From positions 1 to 56,562 of the forward strand of contig CANPXX010000002.1 in assembly GCA_947587085.1 (NCBI GenBank): a stretch of 56,562 nucleotides of DNA. Reading direction: 5' to 3'. Numbering within the stretch: position 1 is the first letter of the stretch; every line of letters starts with the position of its first letter. Below, piece by piece: positions 1-7,069 of this stretch. The notes beneath the pieces were generated by a model. That model was not told the DNA's origin. It did no database searches and saw only the letters and a program-made list of their open reading frames with translations. The position numbers and the translations under genes were made by a program. The DNA comes from an uncultured Clostridia bacterium. GTDB lineage: Bacteria > Bacillota > Clostridia > Christensenellales > Borkfalkiaceae.

Positions 1-234
1 ACGCCCGACGCCATCGAGGCGATCGCGGAGATCTCCGAGGAGATCAACCTCACGAGCGAGGACATCGGCGCGCGCAGGCTGCACACCGTCATGGAATATC
101 TGCTCGAAGACATCTCCTTCAACGCGGGCGGCGGCGATTATCCCGTCATCCCCGTGGAGATCGACCGCAAGTACGTCGAGGAACATCTGTCCAAGATAAC
201 GAAGGACCGCGATCTCAAAAAATACGTGCTGTAA
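1..234 (+). CDS. hslU: ATP-dependent protease ATPase subunit HslU (C-terminal part)
   Basis: Only the last 77 codons are in the window; the reading frame is open from the first base and stops with TAA. HslU is the AAA+ unfoldase that feeds unfolded proteins to the HslV peptidase in the cytoplasm. The tail has the family signature: an ENIGARRLH-like stretch (here SEDIGARRLHTVMEYLLED), then the sensor-2 helix region and a C-terminus ending KKYVL, like the HslU tails that dock into HslV. hslV is not visible and would lie upstream. A hairpin without a T-run (241-258) separates it from the next gene, so transcription may continue into the Sel1 gene. The family call is firm; the missing N-terminus cannot be judged. 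Confidence 0.9.
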   Translation, partial: TPDAIEAIAEISEEINLTSEDIGARRLHTVMEYLLEDISFNAGGGDYPVIPVEIDRKYVEEHLSKITKDRDLKKYVL

Positions 235-275
235 AGGGTTGCCCTCCTGCGGGAGGGCGGCAAAGGGGAATGCAA

Positions 276-737
276 ATGGATTCGGAACGGTTTCGCGCGC
301 TCACGGCGCGCGCGGAGGAGGGGGACCCCGTCGCGCAGTACGACCTCGGGGTCGCCTATCAGCGCGGGGACGGCACCAAGGCGGACATGAAGCTCGCCGT
401 CCGCCTCTGGGAGAAGTCCGCGCGCGCGGGCTATGCGCCCGCACAGTACAATCTCGGCGTGGCGTACGAGCACGGCGCGGGCGTGAAGGAGGACCTTGCG
501 CGCGCGGCGGAGTACTATGCGAGCGCCGCCGCCGTACGGTTCGGACCCGCCGAATACAACCTTGGCGCGTGCTATCTCTATGGCAGGGGCGTCCCGCTCG
601 ACCCGAAGAAGGGGGTGGAGCTGTGGACCGCCGCCGCGGGGCACGGCTTCCGCGCCGCACAGGACGCCATCGATCGGCTCGCCGCGAACATTCAGGAATA
701 TAAGGCTACCGCTCCGAAGCCGGAGGAGAAACCATGA
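276..737 (+). CDS. Sel1-repeat (tetratricopeptide-like) protein
   Basis: A protein of about 153 residues built from Sel1-like repeats: four helical-hairpin units with the pattern A..G...AQYNLG.AY..G.GV..D..KA..W...A. Sel1 repeats form a curved alpha-solenoid used for protein-protein contacts. No signal peptide is seen, so it is probably cytosolic. The start at 276 is preferred over the in-frame ATG at 270 because AGGGGA (264-269) lies 6 nt before 276 and directly abuts 270. The stop overlaps the hisS start in ATGA, so the two are translationally coupled. The partner is unknown. Confidence 0.85.
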   Translation: MDSERFRALTARAEEGDPVAQYDLGVAYQRGDGTKADMKLAVRLWEKSARAGYAPAQYNLGVAYEHGAGVKEDLARAAEYYASAAAVRFGPAEYNLGACYLYGRGVPLDPKKGVELWTAAAGHGFRAAQDAIDRLAANIQEYKATAPKPEEKP

Positions 738-1993
738 TCTCCGTACCCAAGGGATGCAAAGACGTGTTGCCCTCCCGCACGCCGCTGTGGCAGTATGTGG
801 AGGAGAGGGCGAGAAGGACGGCGGAGCGCTATGCGTTCCGCGAGATCCGCACGCCCGTGTTCGAGCACACCGAGCTCTTCGCGCGCGGCGTGGGCGACAC
901 GACGGACGTCGTCACCAAAGAGATGTACACCTTTCTCGACAAGGGGGGCAGGTCGGTCACCCTCCGCCCCGAGGGGACGGCGGGCGTGGCGCGCGCCTTC
1001 GTGGAGAACGGGTTGCAGGGCGGCGTCCTGCCCTTCAAGGCGTATTATCTTTGTTCCGCCTACCGCTATGAGCGCCCGCAGGCGGGGCGGCTGAGGGAGT
1101 TCCACCAATTCGGCGCGGAGCTGTACGGCTCCGCCGAGCCGCAGGCGGACGCCGAGATCCTCTGCTTCGCGCACGCTTTTTTGCGGGAGCTCGGGCTCCG
1201 CAACTTCACCCTCAAACTCAATTCCATCGGATGCCCTTCCTGCCGCGCCGCCTATCAGGAGGCGCTGAGGGAGTATTTCCGCCCCCGCCTCGGCGAGATG
1301 TGCGAGGATTGCAGAGCGCGCTTCGGGAAGAATCCCATGCGCATGCTCGATTGCAAGGAGGAGGGGTGCAAGGCGATCGCGGCGGGCGCGCCCCGCGTGC
1401 TCGACTATCTTTGCGACGATTGCCGTGCCCACTTCGGGGAGGTGCAGTCCCTGCTTCGCGCCGCGGGCGTCCCCTTCACGGTGGACCCCGCCATCGTGCG
1501 CGGGCTGGACTATTACAGCCGCACCGTGTTCGAATTCGCGACGGACGCGGCGGGCGCGCAGGGGACTCTGCTCGGCGGGGGGAGATACGACGGATTGCTC
1601 TCCCAGCTCGGGGCGAAGCCCACGCCTGCCGTCGGGTTCGGCGTGGGGTTGGAGCGCCTTCTCATGGTGATGGAGGCGGAGGGCGCCGAGACGCCCGCTC
1701 CGCCCGCGGCAGATTGCTATCTCCTCGGCATGGACGCCCCCTCGCGGACGCGCGCCTTCCTGTTGGCGGAGGAGCTGAGGCGGGAGGGAATCTCCTGCGA
1801 GACCGACCTCATGGCGCGCAGCGTGAAGGCGCAGTTCAAGTATGCCGACAAGGCGGCGGCGCGCTACGTCGTCGTCATCGGCGAGGAGGAGCTTTCAAGC
1901 GGCGAAGCGGAGGTCAAGGACATGCGCGCCTCCCGCTCGGAGCGCGTAAAATTCGGCGGACTTGCACAATATTTGAAGGGAGGCAAACGATGA
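734..1993 (+). CDS. hisS: Histidine--tRNA ligase
   Basis: Class II aminoacyl-tRNA synthetase of 419 residues, the usual length for bacterial HisRS; charges tRNA-His with histidine in the cytoplasm. Visible motifs are the N-terminal PKGCKDVLP, motif 2 YRYERPQ followed by GRLREFHQFG, the histidine-binding RGLDYYSRTVFEF, motif 3 near GFGVGLERLLM, and a C-terminal anticodon-binding domain (about residues 325-415). A cysteine cluster lies mid-protein (CPSC, then CEDC, then CDDC), a zinc-finger-like insertion often seen in clostridial HisRS. The start overlaps the preceding stop (ATGA) and the stop overlaps the thioredoxin start, so sel1-hisS-trx form a tight operon. Confidence 0.97.
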   Translation: MISVPKGCKDVLPSRTPLWQYVEERARRTAERYAFREIRTPVFEHTELFARGVGDTTDVVTKEMYTFLDKGGRSVTLRPEGTAGVARAFVENGLQGGVLPFKAYYLCSAYRYERPQAGRLREFHQFGAELYGSAEPQADAEILCFAHAFLRELGLRNFTLKLNSIGCPSCRAAYQEALREYFRPRLGEMCEDCRARFGKNPMRMLDCKEEGCKAIAAGAPRVLDYLCDDCRAHFGEVQSLLRAAGVPFTVDPAIVRGLDYYSRTVFEFATDAAGAQGTLLGGGRYDGLLSQLGAKPTPAVGFGVGLERLLMVMEAEGAETPAPPAADCYLLGMDAPSRTRAFLLAEELRREGISCETDLMARSVKAQFKYADKAAARYVVVIGEEELSSGEAEVKDMRASRSERVKFGGLAQYLKGGKR

Positions 1994-2307
1994 AGATAAG
2001 ACAGGTCAGCGGCGGGGAGCTCGAAGCGCTCGCGAAGGGCGAGAAGAAGGTCGTATGCGATTTCTGGGCGAAGTGGTGCGGTCCGTGCAGGATGCTCTCC
2101 CCCGTTCTGGAAGAGGTCGCGGAGGAATTTTCGGAGAAGGCGGAGTTCGTGAAGCTCGATATCGACGCGGACACCGAGGCGGCGATCGCATACGGCGTCT
2201 CGTCCATCCCCGCCCTCCTCGTGTTCGAGGCGGGGGAAGCGGTCGCGACGAGCGTCGGCTATTTGCCCGAGGAGGAGCTTCGGGCGTTCCTGTCCGAAAA
2301 TCTCTGA
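1990..2307 (+). CDS. trxA: Thioredoxin
   Basis: A 105-residue thioredoxin; reduces protein disulfides in the cytoplasm, normally recharged by thioredoxin reductase. The active site WCGPC is at about residues 28-32, preceded by the usual FWAKWCGPC context, and the cis-proline loop SIPALLVF follows. Length matches the classical family. The ATG overlaps the hisS stop in ATGA. No reductase gene is next to it. Just downstream is an A/T palindrome (about 2313-2331) of a kind seen after several genes here. Confidence 0.95.
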   Translation: MKIRQVSGGELEALAKGEKKVVCDFWAKWCGPCRMLSPVLEEVAEEFSEKAEFVKLDIDADTEAAIAYGVSSIPALLVFEAGEAVATSVGYLPEEELRAFLSENL

Positions 2308-2357
2308 CGGCTTGCGCAAAAATTTTTTCGCAGCGGGCAGACTCCCTTCTCAAACAG

Positions 2358-2386
2358 TTGCAAAAGGGAGCGCCCCGCGCTATAAT
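2358..2386 (+). promoter_or_regulatory. Promoter of the FMN riboswitch / ribU unit
   Basis: TTGCAA at 2358-2363 and TATAAT at 2381-2386 with a 17-nt spacer. Transcription should start near 2393, a few nt before the FMN aptamer. The same TTGCAA -35 box recurs before tsaE, obg and tex. Confidence 0.8.
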
Positions 2387-2400
2387 AGTTCCGATCGAAT

Positions 2401-2514
2401 ATTCTTTGGGGCGGAGTGAAAGTCTCCACCGGCAGTACAGTCTGCGAAGAAGCGTTGCTTCCCGAACGGGTGCGATTCCCGTACCGACGGTCATAGTCCG
2501 GATGAGAAAAGAGG
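2401..2514 (+). promoter_or_regulatory. FMN riboswitch (RFN element)
   Basis: The conserved RFN blocks are present in order: a GGGGC-GGAGTGAAAGTCTCC helix, ACCGGCAGT, an AGTCTGCGA block, a variable stem, GGTGCGATTCCCGTACCGACGG, and the closing CATAGTCCGGATGAGA-AAGAGG. This is the canonical FMN-binding aptamer. It lies between a sigma-A promoter and an intrinsic terminator, upstream of a riboflavin-transporter gene, so FMN binding should cause premature termination and lower riboflavin uptake. Confidence 0.95.
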
Positions 2515-2518
2515 TGTC

Positions 2519-2546
2519 GCTCCGCGTCTTTGCGGAGCGTTTTTTT
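2519..2546 (+). terminator. Intrinsic terminator, FMN riboswitch expression platform
   Basis: Seven-base-pair stem GCTCCGC/GCGGAGC (2519-2525 and 2532-2538) with a 6-nt loop, followed by G and a run of T. It follows the aptamer directly and precedes ribU by about 40 nt. Confidence 0.9.
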
Positions 2547-2584
2547 CAAAGAATATCCGAAAAAATCTTTTTCGAGGTGTTCTT

Positions 2585-3247
2585 ATGACCAAGACCCGTC
2601 ACCGCTCTTTGCGCTTCTCCGCGACCGACATCGCCTATATGGCGCTCTTCACCGCGCTCGCGTTCGCGGTCACCTTTCTCGAATTTCCCCTCTTCCCCGC
2701 GGCACCCTATCTCAAACTCGACTTCGCGAACGTGTTCTTCCTCATCGAGGGGTTCATCTTCGGACCGGTGCAGGCGGTGCTCTCCATCGTCGTGAAGGAG
2801 CTCTTGTGCTTCGCCAAGACGTCCACGGGCGGGGTGGGGGAGCTCGCCAATCTCATCATGTCGGCGTCGTTCATCCTCATCCCCTCCGTCGCCTACCGCT
2901 TCCGCAAGGGACGGGGCTGGGTGGCGCTGTATCTCGTCTGCGCCTGCGCGTTGCAGATCGCGGTTAGCCTCCCCGTCAACCGCTACATCAATTTCCCCTT
3001 CTTCATGGGGGAGGGCGCCGAGAGCGCCTTCGCGGGCGCGTGGGGCTTCGTGCTCGCCTTCAACGCCGTCAAGGGCGTGCTCGTCTCCCTCATCGTCCTG
3101 CTCCTGTATAAGCCGCTCTCCAAGCTCATCAAGGAGACCCGCCGAAGGGTGCGGCGGCGCAGGGAGCAGGGAAGGGAGCACGGCGAAAGCGCGCAAGAGA
3201 TGCGGGACGCGCAGGACGTTGAGGAGGCAGAGCGGGAGGAGAGCTGA
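2585..3247 (+). CDS. ribU: Riboflavin transporter RibU (ECF S component)
   Basis: A 220-residue membrane protein with about six hydrophobic segments. It is the substrate-binding S component of an energy-coupling-factor transporter and would bind riboflavin and dock with a shared EcfA-A'-T module not in this window. RibU-like features are the N-terminal IAYMALFTALAFAVTFLEFPLFP and the YLKLDFANVFFLIEGFIFGP block. The C-terminus is an unusually long charged tail (about residues 180-220, rich in R, E and Q) on the cytoplasmic side. The FMN riboswitch in its leader supports the substrate assignment. Confidence 0.92.
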   Translation: MTKTRHRSLRFSATDIAYMALFTALAFAVTFLEFPLFPAAPYLKLDFANVFFLIEGFIFGPVQAVLSIVVKELLCFAKTSTGGVGELANLIMSASFILIPSVAYRFRKGRGWVALYLVCACALQIAVSLPVNRYINFPFFMGEGAESAFAGAWGFVLAFNAVKGVLVSLIVLLLYKPLSKLIKETRRRVRRRREQGREHGESAQEMRDAQDVEEAEREES

Positions 3248-3287
3248 CTTGCCCGCGGGAAAATGTGCGCTCCCGCGCACAAAACTC

Positions 3288-3316
3288 TTGCAAAAACGCG
3301 CCGTATGCGGTATAAT
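3288..3316 (+). promoter_or_regulatory. Promoter of tsaE, predicted leaderless
   Basis: TTGCAA (3288-3293), 17-nt spacer, TATAAT (3311-3316). Only 8 nt separate the -10 box from the ATG at 3325, so the expected transcription start coincides with the start codon or lies 1-2 nt before it. No Shine-Dalgarno site fits. Confidence 0.75.
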
Positions 3317-3324
3317 ATCCGCGT

Positions 3325-3723
3325 ATGGCGATTTTTTATTCCCGTTCGGCGGAGGAGACCCGAAGCTGGGCGGAGGGGTATGCCCGCACCCTGCGGCAGG
3401 GGGACGTCGTCCTCCTCGAGGGGGAGATGGGCGCGGGAAAGACGGTGATCGCGCAGGGAATCGCGCGCGGACTCGGCGTACGGGAGGAGGTCACGAGCCC
3501 CACCTACGCCTATGTGAACGAGTACGGCGGGCTGTTCCACTTCGACTGCTACCGCGTCGCGGACGAGGCGCAGGCGTACGCGCTGGGGCTCGCCGACTAC
3601 TTTGAGCGGGGCGGCATCTGCCTCGTGGAATGGGGAGAAAATATCCGCTCTCTTCTGCCTGCGGGCGCAAAGACGGTGCGCATCGCGGGAAGCGGAGAGG
3701 GCGTTCGGGAGATACGGTATTGA
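3325..3723 (+). CDS. tsaE: tRNA threonylcarbamoyladenosine biosynthesis ATPase TsaE
   Basis: A 132-residue P-loop protein of the YjeE/TsaE family, the ATPase that works with TsaB and TsaD to make t6A at position 37 of ANN-decoding tRNAs. Walker A is GEMGAGKT (residues 33-40), followed by the family motif TSPTYAYVNEY and LVEWGENI. Length is typical. It is the first gene of a run in which each gene overlaps the next (tsaE-tsaB-rimI-hydrolase-murF). Its start appears leaderless. Confidence 0.95.
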   Translation: MAIFYSRSAEETRSWAEGYARTLRQGDVVLLEGEMGAGKTVIAQGIARGLGVREEVTSPTYAYVNEYGGLFHFDCYRVADEAQAYALGLADYFERGGICLVEWGENIRSLLPAGAKTVRIAGSGEGVREIRY

Positions 3724-4298
3724 ACTTTTTGGCGATCGATACGAGTGGGAAGCGGCTGGTCGCGGCGGCGGCGCGGGGAGAGCGGGCGGAGATCGTCCGC
3801 TTCGAGAGCGAGTTCCGCCACTCCGTGCTGCTCGCGGAGGCGATGGAGGAGGCGCTCGGGCGGGTCGGGCTGCGTCCCGCGGCGTGCGATTTCTTCGCCT
3901 GCGTGACGGGTCCCGGTTCGTTCACGGGCATCCGCATCGGCGTCTCCACGGTGAAGGGACTCTGCTTCGCCTTGGACAAGCCCGCGCTCGGCGTCACCTC
4001 GCTCGATTGCCTCGCATATGCTGAAGAGGAGCGCGACAAGGTCGCCGTCATCGACGCGGGTCACGGCAACGTGTACGCCAAGGGATACGGCGCGGGGCGG
4101 GAGCTCGCCGCCGCCCACTATCCCTTCGGAGAGGTGCAGGCGTTTGCCGCCGCCCACGGGTGCAAGCTCGTGGATGAGCGTGCGGACGGCGCGGAGGGAT
4201 TGCTCCGCGCGGTGCGTGCGAACGCCGCGCTGGCGGGTCCCGCCCGGTCGCTCGCCGCAGAGTATCTCAGGCGCTCTTCCGCGGAGGAGGGACGATGA
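3720..4298 (+). CDS. tsaB: tRNA threonylcarbamoyladenosine biosynthesis protein TsaB
   Basis: About 192 residues of the ASKHA-fold TsaB family, the inactive TsaD paralogue that scaffolds the t6A complex. It begins NFLAIDTSGKRL and has the conserved VTGPGSFTGIRIGVSTVKGL block (about residues 60-80). I take the TTG at 3720 as start because it lies in the tsaE stop region (TTGA overlap) and aligns with the usual N-terminus; no ATG is available near it. The C-terminal half is variable, as in the family. Confidence 0.93.
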   Translation: MNFLAIDTSGKRLVAAAARGERAEIVRFESEFRHSVLLAEAMEEALGRVGLRPAACDFFACVTGPGSFTGIRIGVSTVKGLCFALDKPALGVTSLDCLAYAEEERDKVAVIDAGHGNVYAKGYGAGRELAAAHYPFGEVQAFAAAHGCKLVDERADGAEGLLRAVRANAALAGPARSLAAEYLRRSSAEEGR

Positions 4299-4729
4299 AC
4301 GGCAGAACGTGGACGTTCGACGATCTCGACGGGATCGCCGCCCTCGAAGCGGAGTGCTTCTCCGACCCGTGGTCGCGGCGCATGCTCGCCGAGAGCTTGC
4401 TCTCGGAGCGCTTCTACGGGGTCTTGCTCGAAGAGGAGGGCGAGCTCGCGGGGTACGGCGGGATCGCCTTCGCCGCCGACGAGGCAGAGATCGAACTCGT
4501 GGCGGTGCGGGAGATGTTCCGCCGCTGCGGGCGGGGGAAGAAGATCGTGGAGGACCTCATCGCCGCCGCGCGGGAGCGGGGCGTGAAGCGGGTCTTTTTG
4601 GAGGTGCGCGTCTCCAACGCGGGCGCGCAGATGCTCTATCTGAAATGCGGATTCCGCGGGCTGTACTGCCGCACGCGCTACTATCCCGACGGGGAGGACG
4701 CCATTGTGATGACGAGGGAGCTCGGTTGA
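4295..4729 (+). CDS. rimI: Ribosomal protein bS18 N-alpha-acetyltransferase RimI-type GNAT
   Basis: A 144-residue GNAT acetyltransferase. In bacteria RimI acetylates protein N-termini and is often encoded beside tsaB/tsaD. The acetyl-CoA loop is R-x-x-G-R-G (RRCGRGKK, about residues 74-81), then VFLEVRVSNAGAQMLYLKCGF and a closing RTRYYPDGEDAIVMTREL, all typical. The ATG overlaps the tsaB stop and its TGA overlaps the next TTG start. Assignment to RimI rather than another GNAT rests on this context and the C-terminal motif. Confidence 0.9.
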   Translation: MNGRTWTFDDLDGIAALEAECFSDPWSRRMLAESLLSERFYGVLLEEEGELAGYGGIAFAADEAEIELVAVREMFRRCGRGKKIVEDLIAAARERGVKRVFLEVRVSNAGAQMLYLKCGFRGLYCRTRYYPDGEDAIVMTRELG

Positions 4730-5418
4730 TTTCCTATCTTCGGCGGGGCGAGGGGAGAGACCTCGTGTTTTTGCACGGCTACCTCGCCTCCAAGGAGAGC
4801 TTTTACCCGCAGATCGAAGAATTTTCCCGCCGCTACCGCGTGACGGCGCCCGACTTCCCCGGCATGGGCGGGGCGGAGCCGCTTCCCGCCGCGTGGTCGG
4901 TGGACGACTATGCGGATTGGACGGAGGAAGCGCTCTCCTCCCTCGGCGTGAAGGACGCCTACGTCATCGCCCACTCCTTCGGCGGGCGGGTCGCGGTGAA
5001 GCTGCTCGCGCGGGGGGTGTTCGAGCGTGCCGCCCTCGTGGGGTGCGCGGGCATCGTGAAGAAGCGCACCGCGCTCTACCGCGCAAGGGTGGGGACATAC
5101 CGCCTCGTGAAGAAGTTCGCGCCCGCCTTCGCGGAGCGCCGCTTCGGGAGCCGCGAATACCGTTCGCTCTCCCCCCTCATGCGGGAGAGCTATAAAAAGA
5201 TCGTGAACGAGGATCTGAGGGAGACGGCGCGCAGGATAGACCGTCCCGTCCTCTTTCTCGTGGGAGACGAGGATAGGGAGACGCCGCTCGCCTCCGCCAA
5301 AATTTACCAATCGTGCGTGAAGGGCTCCCGCCTCGTCGTATTGCACGGCTGCGGGCACTTCGCGCATCTGGATTCGCCGCTTGCGTTCCAGCTTGCGGTA
5401 GAGGAGTTTTTCCGATGA
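4726..5418 (+). CDS. Alpha/beta-fold hydrolase
   Basis: A 230-residue alpha/beta hydrolase with an early oxyanion motif FLHGYLASKESF, the nucleophile elbow AHSFGGR (serine about residue 86), an aspartate in VGDEDRETP and a terminal catalytic histidine in GCGHFAHLDSP. The substrate is unknown. The TTG at 4726 overlaps the rimI stop and no better start exists. Its stop overlaps the ATG of the following MurF-like gene, so it is embedded between t6A and peptidoglycan genes. No signal peptide is seen. Confidence 0.88.
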   Translation: MISYLRRGEGRDLVFLHGYLASKESFYPQIEEFSRRYRVTAPDFPGMGGAEPLPAAWSVDDYADWTEEALSSLGVKDAYVIAHSFGGRVAVKLLARGVFERAALVGCAGIVKKRTALYRARVGTYRLVKKFAPAFAERRFGSREYRSLSPLMRESYKKIVNEDLRETARRIDRPVLFLVGDEDRETPLASAKIYQSCVKGSRLVVLHGCGHFAHLDSPLAFQLAVEEFFR

Positions 5419-7004
5419 TATCCGTACTTACTTGGACGATCTGCGCCATCCTTTCGGCGGTCTTTGCCGCCCTCCTTTCGGCGGCGTCTTTGCCCCTTCT
5501 CGGCGTGCTTCAACAGGAGGGGTACGGCGGGCGCGCCTTCCTCCGCTGGTATTACAGGCGGGGGAACCTCCTCTGCAAGCGGTATACCCTCCTTGCGCTC
5601 TCCCTCGTCTCTCTCGGCGCGCTCTTCGCGCTGTGCTTCTCCTTCGCGGGCGCGGAGATCGCCGTCCTTCTCGGCGCTTTCGCCTACGCCGCGGTGTGCG
5701 CGCTCTTCCTGTTCGCCTCCCGCCGCGCGCTCAAAGTCCCGCTGCGCTTCACCCGCCGCGCGGTGCGCCTTTTCGTCTGCTATGCGCTCCTCCTTCTCGC
5801 CGCGGTCTTCGGCGCGGAGACGGGGCTCAGCTTCGCCGCCGAGGCGATCGGGACCGACCTCGCCCGCCTCCTTCTCCGCACCGCGCCCATGGGGCTCATG
5901 CCCTTCCTCCTCCCCGTCTTGCTCTTTTTGGCGGGGACGCTGATGAAGGGGTTCGAGATTCCCCACGAACGCGCCTTCGAGCGGCGGGCGGCGGCAGCGC
6001 TCGCCGCTTCGCCCTGCGTGAAGGCGGGCGTCACGGGCTCCTTCGGCAAGACGAGCGTCAAGCGCTTCGCCGAACAGATTCTCTCCTCACGCTTCCGCGT
6101 GATCGCCACGCCCGCCTCCTTCAACACCCCCTCGGGCGTCGCCCGCACGGTGAACGGGACGGGGTGCGACTGCGACGTCTTTCTCGCGGAGATGGGCGCG
6201 CGGCGGACGGGGGACATCGGTGAGCTGTGCGACATGGTGCGTCCCACGGCGGGCGTGGTGACGGGCGTGTGCCCCCAGCATCTCGAGACGTTCGGCTCCA
6301 TCGAGGCGATCGTCCGCGAGAAGGGGGAGCTCGCGCGCGCCGTCCAAAGACCGGTGCTCGGCGCCTCCGCCGCGATGATGGACAGGGAGGGCGCCCTCCT
6401 CGAGGGGAGAGATTTCGGCGCGGAGAACGTCGTCTGCGGGACGGACGGCATCCGCTTTGATCTCTTCCTCGGCGGCAAGCGCTTCCCCGTCCGTTCGCCG
6501 CTCCTCGGCAGACATGCGGCGGAAGATCTCGCGCTCGCTTCGGCGCTCTGCCTCACCCTCGGCATGGAGGCGGAGGAGATCGCCGCCGCCCTGCCCCTCG
6601 TCGAGTCCGTCCCGCACCGTCTGCAAAAGCTGGAGAGCGGCGGCGTCACCGTGCTGGACGACAGCTACAACGCCAACCCCGCGGGCGCGGAGGAGGCGGT
6701 GCGCGTCCTGCGGCTGTTCGGCGGGAAGAAGTACGCCGTCACGCCGGGCATCGTGGAGCTCGGCGCGCTCGAAGAGAGCGGGAACAACGCGCTCGGCGCC
6801 CTGCTCGCGGGGCTGGACGGCGTCATATTGGTGGGGGAGACCCTCGTCCTCGCCGTGCGGCGGGGGTATCTCGCGGCGGGCGGCGACGAGGCGAAATTGC
6901 GCGTCGTGCCCACGCTGGACGGCGCGAAGGACATCCTCGCGGCGGAACTCGGCGCGGGGGACTGCGTGCTCTTCCTCAACGATCTGCCCGATAAGTATCT
7001 GTGA
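5415..7004 (+). CDS. murF: MurF-type Mur ligase with N-terminal membrane domain
   Basis: 529 residues, about 75 longer than normal MurF. The first ~180 residues form roughly five hydrophobic segments. The Mur-ligase core follows: ATP loop GSFGKTSVK (about residue 205), the FNTPSGVARTVNG block, the AEMGARRTGDIGELC and PQHLETFGS blocks, and the MurF-typical DDSYNANPAG. It should add a D-Ala-D-Ala-type dipeptide to the UDP-MurNAc-tripeptide, but on the membrane rather than free in the cytosol. The adjacent ddl gene supports MurF activity. A membrane-bound Mur-ligase-like enzyme with another acceptor is an alternative. The ATG overlaps the previous stop. Confidence 0.85.
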   Translation: MISVLTWTICAILSAVFAALLSAASLPLLGVLQQEGYGGRAFLRWYYRRGNLLCKRYTLLALSLVSLGALFALCFSFAGAEIAVLLGAFAYAAVCALFLFASRRALKVPLRFTRRAVRLFVCYALLLLAAVFGAETGLSFAAEAIGTDLARLLLRTAPMGLMPFLLPVLLFLAGTLMKGFEIPHERAFERRAAAALAASPCVKAGVTGSFGKTSVKRFAEQILSSRFRVIATPASFNTPSGVARTVNGTGCDCDVFLAEMGARRTGDIGELCDMVRPTAGVVTGVCPQHLETFGSIEAIVREKGELARAVQRPVLGASAAMMDREGALLEGRDFGAENVVCGTDGIRFDLFLGGKRFPVRSPLLGRHAAEDLALASALCLTLGMEAEEIAAALPLVESVPHRLQKLESGGVTVLDDSYNANPAGAEEAVRVLRLFGGKKYAVTPGIVELGALEESGNNALGALLAGLDGVILVGETLVLAVRRGYLAAGGDEAKLRVVPTLDGAKDILAAELGAGDCVLFLNDLPDKYL

Positions 7005-7069
7005 ATCCCGCCCGTAGCGGGGACCGAAGAAGCACCGAAGCGGAAAAATTTGCGCGGAGGTGTTTTTTT

